The position numbers and the translations under genes are program-made. The notes under the pieces were generated by a model. That model was not told where the DNA came from. It ran no database searches and worked only from the letters and a program-made list of their open reading frames with translations. Below, piece after piece: positions 13,001-22,800 of a DNA stretch of 64,000 bases. The stretch's first letter is position 1. Every line of letters starts with the position of its first letter. Origin of the DNA: Tyto alba (lineage: Eukaryota > Chordata > Aves > Strigiformes > Tytonidae); NCBI RefSeq assembly GCF_018691265.1, contig NW_024881316.1:10972819-11036818 (forward strand), read 5' to 3'.

Positions 13001-13984
13001 GAGTGTTACATAACAGATATCTCTACCAGCCCGCTTGCTCTGTCTCTCTCTGCTTTCAGGCTAACACACAGTTTATTGGGTATCAATAAAACATAAGAAT
13101 TACTCCTGGTATAACAATAGCACCTCTCTGCAACCTTCAGCATGCTTGGCTCCCAAGAATAGCGTGCTAATGAGGGTGCACAGCGTTTTGGACAGATGCT
13201 AGAGTGTTATGCTGGGCTGCTAACTGCATCTCTGGGATCAAACACTGCGCTGGGATGACTCATGCCTTTTACTAATTTATAAGAGCAGTCTTCCTTGAAA
13301 TCCCAATGTAAATACTATCGTCCCGTTCTCTGTGAGTGACTACAGCCTTGAAGCCAACAAAAGTAACGGGCACTCTGCGTGGAATAACGAGTCACCAGAC
13401 TACTCCTTTTTATCCCCTGGATGATATATTTGAATTTTGTGTTGTTTTGTTTTAAATTTGTAATTTTTTCCCAGGGACTGTAGGAACACAAAGTCCACAT
13501 AGCCTGAAGAGAACCACAGGACAGTGCAAGGCAGCACAAAAAGGCTGAGCCTTAGTTTTGTAAAGAGAGAGGTTGGAGCTCTAGCACAAGCCTGATGGTT
13601 TGGATGCGTGTAAATCTCAAACTTAAAATCCGGGTTCACTTACCTCATGCATTATAGTTTCCTTTACAGGAAGGTCACTAAACAGGACTGTGTCCTATCC
13701 ACATTTGTCAGGAGTGACCTGCTGTGGGAAACAAGTCTTCCTAATTCAGACAGAGCTCAATACATTTTCTTTTCCATTTTGACTGAAAAGGTGTTTGCAA
13801 GTGTTTCTAACTTCCTGGCTTGTACTAATTTTTTATATCCATGTGATTACTCTCTGCAAGCAAGAGTGTTCGTGCACTGGCATGCCTAGACAAAAAATAC
13901 CAGATAGCCCATTGTAATTTCTAAATACAGTGGGCAAACCTGTGAGTGAAGACATGGTTCACATCTTCCCTCACTGGTGGATTG
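10051..13984. other. Unique noncoding sequence with purine-rich tract
   Basis: No gene is recognised. From 10720 to 11040 the plus strand is purine-rich, which gives low-complexity Ser/Phe/Leu/Pro-rich open frames on the minus strand (up to 151 codons) that I do not consider coding. Inside it, 10814-10855 has six G runs. A run of 18 A lies at 12771-12788. The region 12360-12520 is AT-rich. No LINE or SINE was recognised. Confidence 0.65.
10814..10855 (+). other. Candidate G-quadruplex
   Basis: Six runs of three or more G occur in 42 bases. The last four (10833-10836, 10840-10842, 10846-10848, 10853-10855) are separated by loops of 3, 3 and 4 bases, which satisfies the usual G3+N1-7 rule on the plus strand. 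This shows folding potential only. Nothing nearby (promoter, TATA box, exon) indicates a role. Confidence 0.55.
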
Positions 13985-14126
13985 TGTGGCAGGTGTACCC
14001 GCACGATGAAAATGTGGCTTCCTGGCTGTTGAACTTTCCCTGGGTCCTTGTTCTCAGGGCTTTACAGTAGTTGGGGTCCTCGGACAATAGGGGCTGGTAT
14101 TGACCACAGGTCACACTTGGCTCAGG

Positions 14127-14132
14127 TATAAA
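14127..14132 (+). promoter_or_regulatory. TATA box of the putative LTR
   Basis: Sequence tataaa lies within a GC-richer context, in the expected middle of the LTR. Transcription would be predicted to start about 25-32 bases downstream, near 14155, which is where the hairpin at 14154-14187 begins. The core promoter is inferred; activity is unknown. Confidence 0.5.
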
Positions 14133-14153
14133 CGGAGTCCCTGGGGGAGACTA

Positions 14154-14262
14154 GTCCTGCCTGCAGCCGCGTGCTGCAGGTAAGGACTCTCCCCTTGGGT
14201 TGGGATGCCACCAAGGTTGAGACGCTTCCCTAAGATGTTCCTTGAGGTTGAGAGTCCTTACC
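14154..14262 (+). other. Two mutually exclusive stems in the LTR R region
   Basis: Stem A pairs 14154-14167 with 14173-14187 around a 5-base loop (cgcgt), giving fourteen pairs including one G-T wobble, with A14183 bulged. Stem B is a perfect 13-bp inverted repeat: ggtaaggactctc at 14179-14191 pairs with gagagtccttacc at 14250-14262 across a 58-base loop. Both use 14179-14187, so only one can form at a time. The shared arm also contains a cag/gtaag splice-donor match (boundary 14179/14180). The pairings are read directly. Any switching or splice-masking role is inference. Confidence 0.6.
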
Positions 14263-14467
14263 TTTTATTAGGTGAGTGATTGAGCATTTTGGGTTGTCGT
14301 CAAACCCCTGGAGAGTGTTTTGGGTTGTCATTAAACCCCAGAAGTTTGTGTGGTGATAGTTTGTTCTCATCTCACGGACACTTGAACCTGCTGCTTGTAT
14401 GTTTGTGGAGTGTTGATTAATTGTGCATAAATTTTATTGTTTATTTGTTTATTTGAGAGTTTCCACA

Positions 14468-16336
14468 ACCCATACACTGCTTTATCTGAGCACAAAAGCA
14501 GATTCCCAAATTGCCTGAGCAAAGCCACTTTCGCAGTCTATTTCAATCACCTGCCACCTTTGCTTGCAAATCAATGAGTGTTTCTGTCCCTAGTGTGACA
14601 TCCTCACCCAACCCCAGAGTTCTCCAGGAAAGAATGGGATAACTCACCGGTCATATCTCTCTCCACTGACTCTAAAGGGGAGGCAAATGACGAGCTCAAA
14701 CTGTACACCAGATCTTTAGGTAACTAAATATAGGTGAGAAGATCTTCTAGACTGGAACAGAACCAGCTGGTTTGTGAGCAGTGAACTATCGGTAAGGTGC
14801 TGATGTGAAGTTGAGATGTAAAATCTAGCAGTCCTATGTCCCATTGTTATCATTAATATCACAAACTGTGACAAATCTGTACATGCTGCCATTAGTTTTC
14901 CAAGGTAAATAGGAATCTCTTTTCCTCCACGTCTTGTAAGACAGCCATTTCAGGCAGATTCCCTTCCCACAGACACTCTAGGCATCTCTTTGACCACAAG
15001 CTTGGCCCCAAAGGAGGCCCCACTCTTCCACAGCCCATTCTCAGTGCGTCTGTAGGCAACTTCAGGGTTCAGCTTGATATTAATCCTCTTTTTTTTAACA
15101 AGTTATGAGCTTAAGTGGGGCTGGCACCAGCTCCAGATGTTTAGCTGTTAAAGGACTGAAGTAGGTCGGGAAGGACTGACCAATGGCAAAGGGAAGAAGA
15201 ACAAAACTGGGGACAAAAGCAGTCTCAGACCTCCCACCACTCAACACCACCTCTGCTGGGTTTGCTGATCTTCTGAAAACTAGCCATGTGCTGCTGGACA
15301 TTTTTCTAGGAACTGGCTGGTCCTGACAAGATAACTAACCCAGCCTGTGCTTGGCAATTTGAGGCAGAAGCTCTAGGATCCTGATAATCTCACTGGGGTG
15401 AATAGCTCCCTTCTCACTGTGCGAGTACAGCCTTGCTCTGTGGTAAATCACAGCTGCTCAGATGAAACTGGCTGCAGTCTGTTGACAGATAAAGTAGTTC
15501 TTGTCAAATCATGAGTGCGATTTGCTTCTACTTCTTGTTAAAATAGAAAAAGTATTTCTCTACATAAAAGGTCCACCCAATTTAAAGGTATTCTCATGAC
15601 CAAAACCACAGTTAGGTGATTATTGCTATCTAAAAGTGTTTTTTGAGGGGGTAATACTATGAGTCTGACTCTAGGAAATGTTGCTAGAGCTTCCACTTTG
15701 GGAAACCCTTTATGTCATATGCAATTACAAACCACTGTCTTATATTTACTACCCCTCCTGCTCATTCTCTCCAAAAATTCCTGGCAACCAAACCTCGGCA
15801 AAGAAGGCCCCTGAACAGGCAGCATTCTGAAAAAGTGCCTGAAGGTTTCACTGCCCCTGTTGATCTCATGTGGATGGTGCCTTGGTGTTAGAAAGGGACA
15901 GCACGCTGCACAAAAACACCCCAGGGAAGGGTGAGGTAATGGGCAGCAGCACATATTCTTATGTTACATATCTATCTATCTGACATGATTGTATGTCAAA
16001 GCTGCCATGACTTGTGAAAATCAGTATATTATTCCCTTTGAAAGTGCATTTGCTTGTCATCAGGATCTAAATAGTGATCAAGATTTCAAAGTTACCATAA
16101 GTCTCACGGTTCCCACTAATGATGAATGGGATGAGTCTGAACACGCATTGAAAAATCTGAACTACTGTCCCTGTTTTTCAGATGTCCTGTTCACACACAA
16201 TCCTAACGGAAGGTAGTATGGACTTGTGCATGTTCGGCTTCCACAAAAACCAGCCTTGTGTACACACAGAAAAACACCGTTAATAGTAGTTTATTTCTTC
16301 CCAATGTGTTAGAGGCTTCCAAAAGAGCCTCTTGAG
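14468..16336. other. Unique noncoding sequence, no gene seen
   Basis: No recognisable exon or mobile element. There is a short tcta repeat at 15969-15980. Open frames are all under 80 codons and show no domain features. Confidence 0.65.
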
Positions 16337-16475
16337 AACATGAAAAAGGAAGAGGTTTGTTCCAGAGTTTATAGTAAGTTTCCTAGAACTTATAATAAAT
16401 GTTCAAACATGAAAAAGGCAAAGGGTTTTTTCAGTGTTTCTAGTAAGTTTCTTACTACTTATAATAAATACGCGA
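16337..16475. repeat. Tandem duplication, 69-bp period, two copies
   Basis: Copy one spans about 16337-16405 and copy two 16406-16475. Both start with aacatgaaaaagg and both contain tagtaagttt and cttataataaat at the same offset of 69. The copies are mostly alike with scattered substitutions, so the duplication is old and has drifted. No known repeat family was recognised in the unit, which is AT-rich and noncoding. Confidence 0.85.
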
Positions 16476-16635
16476 ACAGACATTTAAAGAGGGAAAAAAA
16501 AAAAGTCATCTGGTAACTGTTTTCCAGGCATTCAAACCCATTTTATTATTTTACGTGTAGACAAGCTAGCAGGAATCCAATGGAGGGTCCATGATGATGG
16601 TCAGTAGCTGGAGCACGCGATGTACATGGAGAGCA

Positions 16636-16930
16636 GGTTTGCCTAGTCCAGCAAAGAACAGGGGGGCCTTACCACAGCAAGGGAAATTATGACTGGATTA
16701 AAGGAAAAATATTTTCTTGATGAGGATGGCAAAGCCCTGGAGCAGGCTGCCTGGAGGAGATGTTGTTGAATCCCCATCCTTGGAGATGCAGCTAAAATTT
16801 TAGTAAAACAATTGTCCCAGCTACACAAGGCCCTGAGCAACCTGCTCTATCTATAAAGGTGGCTTGTCGGGGGTCTAGACCAGAAGATATTTAAAGGTCA
16901 CTTTCAACCTACAACACCCTGTGATTCTAT
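16636..16930 (+). mobile_element. CR1 LINE 3' end (sense, degraded)
   Basis: The order of motifs follows the end of CR1 ORF2. A block at about 16636-16672 corresponds to the 'FSL-EKRR-GDL' codons. Next is a gatgaggatggcaaagccct block (16719-16738), which encodes the region before the conserved H/E-x-W-x-R-L-P motif. Then come ccatccttggagat (16777-16790), the final codons around 16825-16850 and a 3' UTR ending in gtgattctat (16921-16930), the CR1 terminal octamer. Stops and indels break the frame. It is 5' truncated, as most CR1 copies are. Confidence 0.85.
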
Positions 16931-16974
16931 AAATGGCCTAACCATACTCAGCTAATTAGTACTTTGCTAAGAAA

Positions 16975-17335
16975 AAAGTAGGTTTTCGAGAAATGCCTGA
17001 ATGCAGATCAAAGAGTCAAAGGCCACTAGACCAGCTTGGGAAAAGGTGTTTTGGCTGCAGGAGGCAGCATGTGCCAAAGAGCAGAGTACTTGTGTGAGAC
17101 CTTGGTGAACAAAATGGTAAAATGAGAGTCTGTACTGGAATGGAGGTGAAGGCAGTGCGGGGAGGGAGCAGGGCTGATAGGCCGGCGCATATACTGTGAT
17201 GCATGTACTTGCTTGGGGCTTGCTTTAAAAAGAAATCTGTTCCCAAAGAAAACAATGAGGCTTTTATGTTTTGACTGACCAAAGCCTTGATGCTGTTCCA
17301 CAGCATGAGAGCAGCATCCTTCCTCAGAAAGACAT
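16975..17335 (-). mobile_element. Probable L2-type LINE relic (antisense)
   Basis: A purine-rich plus strand resembles the complement of the L2-type RT C-terminal and 3' region. Notable blocks are ggcagcatgtgccaaagag (17065-17083), gagcagggctgatagg (17166-17181) and an aacaatgaggcttttatg stretch (17251-17268), in the order I would expect. The minus strand contains no long intact frame. It is separate from the CR1 end just upstream. The match is weaker than for the 7.2-8.3 kb copy, and an unrelated purine-rich origin remains possible. Confidence 0.45.
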
Positions 17336-17575
17336 CAGCAGTCCCAAGTGGCTATTTCTGCTTTTGTAGCGAGAGAGAAAATGGTGAGAGAAAGAGAAAA
17401 TGAAGTGCCTCTGACAAGAAAACAGTGTGCCAGAAGCAACTTCTTTAAATACAGAAAGGAAAGAGGACAGAACTCCATTCATTCTCCAGCTTGTGTGTTT
17501 TTTTTTTACCCATCTAATATTTTACCTTCAATTTATTTCTTTTTGCTCTTGAAATATTGTGCTTTACAGTAAGAA

Positions 17576-18500
17576 ATCATAGAACTGTAGAGGTTAGAGG
17601 TGCAAGAATCCTATTAGATCATCTGCTCCACTGCTCTTTGCCGGTGGAGAATTGCTCCCTATGGTACATTTTCTAGTGTTTTGTCCAGCCTCGTTGTTAA
17701 AATCCTGAGTGACCAGGCTTCCACCAGGTCCCCCAACAGCTTTTCTACAGCTGGATACATCTTGAAAGATTTTCCTGCTAGTCAGCTTGTGGTTTCACAT
17801 TGCTAATTTCACCCCATTTGGCACTTGTGTGCTTATGTAGCAGTCTAAATTGTTTCCTTCACTTTGGCACTCATATCTTCTGACTCTATGTATGCTTAGC
17901 ATAGAGTCATAGAAAAACAGGGCTGAAAGGACCTTTACTGTTCATACACACAGTTTTTAAATCTGCTTTGCAATACAGCCTGTCTAGATTCCTGATAATT
18001 TTTATTATTTCCGCTCTCCTTGTTCCAATTTGTCCATGCACAGCAACTCCCCCAATTGAGAGTATTATTCCAGATACATTTGCATTAAAATGATGTAGAA
18101 AATAGATCTCTATTGCCTTTGATTCAAATATCAAGGGAACTACACCCTAAAATTGCATCAGCATTTTTGCAGCCAAACTGTAATATGCACTTATGTTCAA
18201 TTGGCCACCCACTCTCCTTGAAAAGTGTTTCAGTATTCCTGGTAGAGGTTTGCTGTTGACTACAAGTGTTTTGGAGGATTTTGCCTCAGGTATGTTTTCA
18301 TACTCACAAGTGAGAACTCGTGTTGTTATTTTTTCTAGTAATGTCCGCAGTCTCAGTAGGTCACCTTGTGTTATTTCCATGTCCTTACTTACCTTTCAGT
18401 TCCTCACAAGCCAGGGTCATCTGTGAGAGCCCTTTGTGTGCAGCTCACATTCCCTATAGATTATTAATAAGGACACTAAATCACAACATTTCTGACACCA
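17576..18500 (-). mobile_element. Ancient CR1 LINE, antisense, composite
   Basis: On the minus strand the element's 3' end is at low coordinates: atcatagaactgtagagg at 17576, then ctattagatcatctgctcca (17611-17630) and tgtccagcctcgttgttaaaa (about 17681-17701), all typical of the complement of old CR1 tails. A second CR1 terminus (agagtcatagaaaaacag, about 17902-17919) interrupts it, either as a nested insertion or as the tail of a second truncated copy. From 18000 to 18230 and on to about 18480 the complement of the RT C-terminal half can be followed, including the region equivalent to the 'SKFADD'-side block near 18470. All frames are broken. It is not protein coding today. Confidence 0.75.
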
Positions 18501-18719
18501 ATGATGAGGGGTTTTTTTTTTCTAGATGACTCTGTTGTGTTGCCTAGTGCTTTCTTCCTTCCTTATGCATCTTTTTCTTTCCAGCTCAGATTCTCCTTTC
18601 TCCTGGGACCATGACGCTGCCCTTTGCACCTACTTTTTATTTTATACATTATGTTTTTTTCAGAGGACTTTTTTTTGTGGACTTTCATGTTTTCTGGGTG
18701 TATTTACAGCTGTATCCTA

Positions 18720-19800
18720 GTAAGATAGGATTAGAAGCAATCTTCTGGATCACTGAATCCAGATCCCTATTATTTCAAACAGCTGTGCCATGGAATCTCT
18801 TTAAAATATTAATTGAGCTCCAGTTTGATGAAACTGTAAAATCAGTTAAGTTTTCAACTCTTGCTTTTTCTACAAGAAGGCCATTCTTGAGCTATCCTGC
18901 TTGGATGTTTAAAATCCTTCTTCAGATTTCCAGTCTGAATTTGCTCATGGCCAGTTTTTACCTCTTGTCCAGGTGCCAACGTAGTCCTTGAGCTTCACTA
19001 GCTCTTTTTCCTCTCTATTGCTTCTCCTTTCCCTCCTTCAGCATATTTATGGATGGCAATCAGATCCTGTCTCGGCATTTGCTTTCTGAGTTTACACATG
19101 CCAAACTCTTCCATAAGCTGGCTGATAAAGGGCAGTGTAAAAAGAGCCGGATTAGCTTTTAGCAAGCTGTCCCAGGCACAGGGTTTTGCATGGGCTGATT
19201 TATGCCGCTTCCTTGCAGGATAATATTTTCAGGAAAACACCATATTTTCATAACTGTAAGTACCTGAATTTATGGTTCATTACAGCATAAACATGACTTC
19301 TCTGAGACTTCACTTGCATAGTTGTCTCCATTCCCTGGCTCATCCTAACAGCCCTTTGTTTGCCTGGTCTAGTTTTAAGCCACCTAATTATAGTTGTGTG
19401 CAAAAGTCCAGATGAAGTCTCCATATCAGAGTTTGTATCATGCTATTAATGCTTTCATGTATCAAATGGAAATAGATCAGTTGGCCTATCCTATCTGTGG
19501 TAATGTCACATCTATGATTAAACAAGCCCATCCAGCTCTTTCTTCTCTGTCATTTCCAATTAGCAAACTTAAAATTACAGGCTTTTTTTTTTTTTTTAAA
19601 GTGCATAAACTCACATTTTGCACTATCTCACCTCGTCCTGTTTCTGTTCATCTAGCCCATGAGTTAACACAGCCCTTCAGTCAACCCATCCCTTTGGAAG
19701 GCTGCCCCGGTCCTCATTCCTAGGGTGATGCCTCCCAACTTCTATTTCCTCCCATTGCTCTTCACTTACTGAGTTTCCTGTTTTCCTCAGTGTTTGTATT
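18720..19800 (-). mobile_element. Ancient CR1 LINE, antisense, second copy
   Basis: A second antisense body starts with a tail-like stretch (gatcactgaatccagatccc, 18748-18767). It then follows the complement of CR1 ORF2: an agtctgaatttgctcatggcc block (about 18930-18950), the atatttatggatggcaatcag block (about 19044-19064), the agtccagatgaagtctc block (19407-19423), the tgtcatttccaattagcaaac block (19548-19568), and a cattttgcactatctcacct block (about 19613-19632) extending to about 19800. A run of 15 T at 19583-19597 has expanded inside it. The order is collinear with one 1.1-kb CR1 segment rather than scattered pieces. Confidence 0.75.
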
Positions 19801-22800
19801 ATTCTGGAGTTCAACGCCTTTGTATAGCACCAGTTCATGACCATCTCAAATTCAGAAAGCTTTCTTCACTACAGATCCCAGACTTCCTTTGTGGCTGTAA
19901 GTTCATGGGTCGTAAGCAAGAGTATCTTGGGTCCACTTAGTAAAAGGCAACTTTCTGAGTTTGTGCATACATTTTTTGAACTTTTGGGGATTTTTTTGCC
20001 TCCTAAAGTTTCCATTCACCCTACCTACACAGATATCATGTCAGAGGCTGGTAGTGTAATGTGACAGTGTCACTTCCCTATGGTACCATAGGCTGAAATA
20101 ATGTTATGATGCTACTAGAGTAGTACGATCTCCTACAGAACACATATGGGGTTTAAATCAATAATTTGATTATTTGATGCAACCAGATATTTTTTGTTCT
20201 TTCCAAATTTTTTGTGGATTTTAGAGCAGTTTTTAAAAGGTGTGTCTGTAAAAAAAATATTTTGTAAGCAACATAAAGTTTCAGTTTAAAAAAGCTGCTG
20301 TTTTCCATTAACAGTATGCCATTGAGCCAGTTATATTACTTATTTGATAAACCTTGTTGTACAACAAGGGTAATGTTAATATTGATCCACAGTTAATAAT
20401 TTCTATCCCTTTTAGTAGCTGTCTATGAGGGCTGGACAGGAAAATATTAGTGGTACCATTTTATATTATATAAGTATGCCAATTTTGCCAAACTTCAGTC
20501 TGAACAGCAAAAGTAGCTCTGATATCAGACTATCTTGTTTTGACATTTTTGGAATTAAACACCAGGTTTTCTTGTTTTGAAAGTATTGTCTTCCTTTGAA
20601 TTGTTTAATATCATATTCTGTTTTATATTGTAACAACATTTCTGGGAAATAAAATCAAAAGGAACTATCATTGATGAAATGTATTTTGAGCAACCTTAAC
20701 TGAATCTTCAAAAAGTTTTCTTGGAGAATTTTGAAGTATAAGCATTTCGTGCCTAACCACAGCGAAAACTGACATCAAGACCTTGAAAATTTACATTAAA
20801 CAGAATTTCTATTTTCTGCACAGCTTCAACCACAACACAAAAATACTCAGCTGTTCAACACAACCCACCATAGCTAGTCCTGGTGTGGTTTCCTACTGAA
20901 TACTTGAAGAACTAGAGTATAATATTGAAGATCTTCCTGTCTGTCTAAGCAGCTACAGTTTTCTGCCCTACGATTAGTAAAGATTATGCAGCCATACACC
21001 CCGTTCTGAGGGTGGTTTTCTTCAGAGCTGGGATGTTTCTTTTCCTAAGATGAGGTGTCAACATGTTTATCTGTAATAGCCTCAATAACAGGCACAGAAA
21101 GAAGAATGAGTAAAACTGGTCTGATGTCAGGAATACGTGTTGTACAGCCTAATTCCAGGCTGCAATTCCAACTCCTTCTTTTGCAAGAAGGTTGCCTTTT
21201 GTCTTCATTTCCACCTATAGCTCATCAATTCATGTATCAGCTTCTAGAAATCAAAGTTTTTAATTCCCAGGCTCCAAGTGTTTCCTTGGAGGAGACTATT
21301 TGCTGAAGGCCTTGATAATGGAAAGAAATCTAAAGTACAACTAATGCAAGAGGTCATTGAAAGGGTTTTCAAATGCTGTTGTGGCATGTAACAAAACTAG
21401 GAAGGTTTCAAAACAGAAAACAAACATAATGGGACTTAAGTAGCCAATTCTTTTGAGTTCCCACCTGTTCTTTGCCTGAAAAACAAGAGAGAGAGATTAA
21501 GTACATACAAACACATAGCTCTCTTTTAAACAAAAGCTGTGAGGAAAAGTTTTTCAAATGTCTTTATTCCCTGTTCTCTTCTCTGTTACTCTTTTTGCCT
21601 CTCTCTTATGTGCCCTCGTGTCGCAAAAAGGAGTTTCTAGTCCGTTCTTCTTTTATTGTATTTCACATTGACTTAAATTTACAATGGACTAATTTGATCA
21701 TTCTCGTTTAACACTGACATCTTTAAACATTACACCCCTAGTATTGTTATTACTAGGATTTTTTTTACATCCAAACAGATTCTTCTCTCTGTACGTCAGG
21801 GTGTCCACCCCTACCAACCAGTGGGTGCTCACCAGGACAGTCATGAGCTGGAGACATCATGTTGCCTCATCATTCTCCTCCTGGGAGGTCAGTGCCCACC
21901 ACTGTGGACAAGGACAAACCAAAGCAAACCCCATCATCTTGATCTGCCTCTGTTTCCCCTTCTGCCCTGTTGCTTCTTTATGCTGCAGCCCCGTTGCAGC
22001 AGGGAGCATTGTGTATGGTTTGTATTTCACCTGGCCTGGTGGACTCTGCACTCAGCTGCACTCACGGACCTCTAACTGGCTAGATGTTCCCAGCTCCTCA
22101 AATCCTTTTTTTTCCTCTTAACAACTGAGGAAAAAGATCAGGGAAAATAACTGGCTGAAATACGAGCTTTGCCTTTCCCCCGCTCCTCCCTGCTGGGTAG
22201 ATATCCCTCTTGGACAGATGCAGGCTCTGAGTAATGGGGACCATAGTTCAGATGATTTGTAAGTGTCTTGCAGTGACAAGTTTGACTTACATCTCAAGCT
22301 TCTTTTGTTCTTCCACTCACCCAGCTACACTGTGCCTGCAGATTAGCACGGCCTTCTAAGCCCATCTTGCAGCACCAAAAGCAGGCCACGCAGATTGGGC
22401 TGCGCAGCCACCCGCAGCTCTGGAATAAGGTCTTCGACACTTGCCTGACTCAGGTCATTGCACAAAGACATGCCAGCCTGCCAGGCTCATTTGTTATTTT
22501 GGAAATGACCCGCCATGGTTTCTGCACTGCTAATTGGCCATGATATTTTTCCTGTTTTATGCATTCATCTCCTGCTTCTGCTGCCTGGTCCAAGAGATGC
22601 CAACTACATCATTTAGTGCAGAGCACTTTGAACTTGGACTTAATATGTAGGATATTAGACAGATATTTTGATTAGATTAGAGATCAGGATCTGTTTGTGA
22701 TAATCTCTGCAATCATTCTCACCAAATCATTTTACTGCCTGCAGTGACTACATCTCTGGAGTAAAATGCAGGAAGAAAATTTATACAACTCAAGGCAACA

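Larger units (their letters stand above)
13985..14467 (+). mobile_element. Probable solo LTR of an endogenous retrovirus
   Basis: The 483-bp segment begins with tgtgg (13985-13989) and ends with ccaca (14463-14467), the inverted TG...CA termini expected of an LTR. Inside it are a TATA box (tataaa, 14127-14132), a structured stretch directly downstream, repeated ggttgaga-type motifs (14214-14253), and a 22-bp imperfect direct repeat containing ttttgggttgtc at 14287-14308 and 14318-14339. The 3' part is T-rich, as is common for U5. These features and the motif order remind me of avian ERVL-type LTRs. No gag, pol or env homology or second LTR lies within reach, so it would be a solo LTR left by recombination. 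I could not find matching target-site duplications, so the exact ends are uncertain. Confidence 0.6.
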
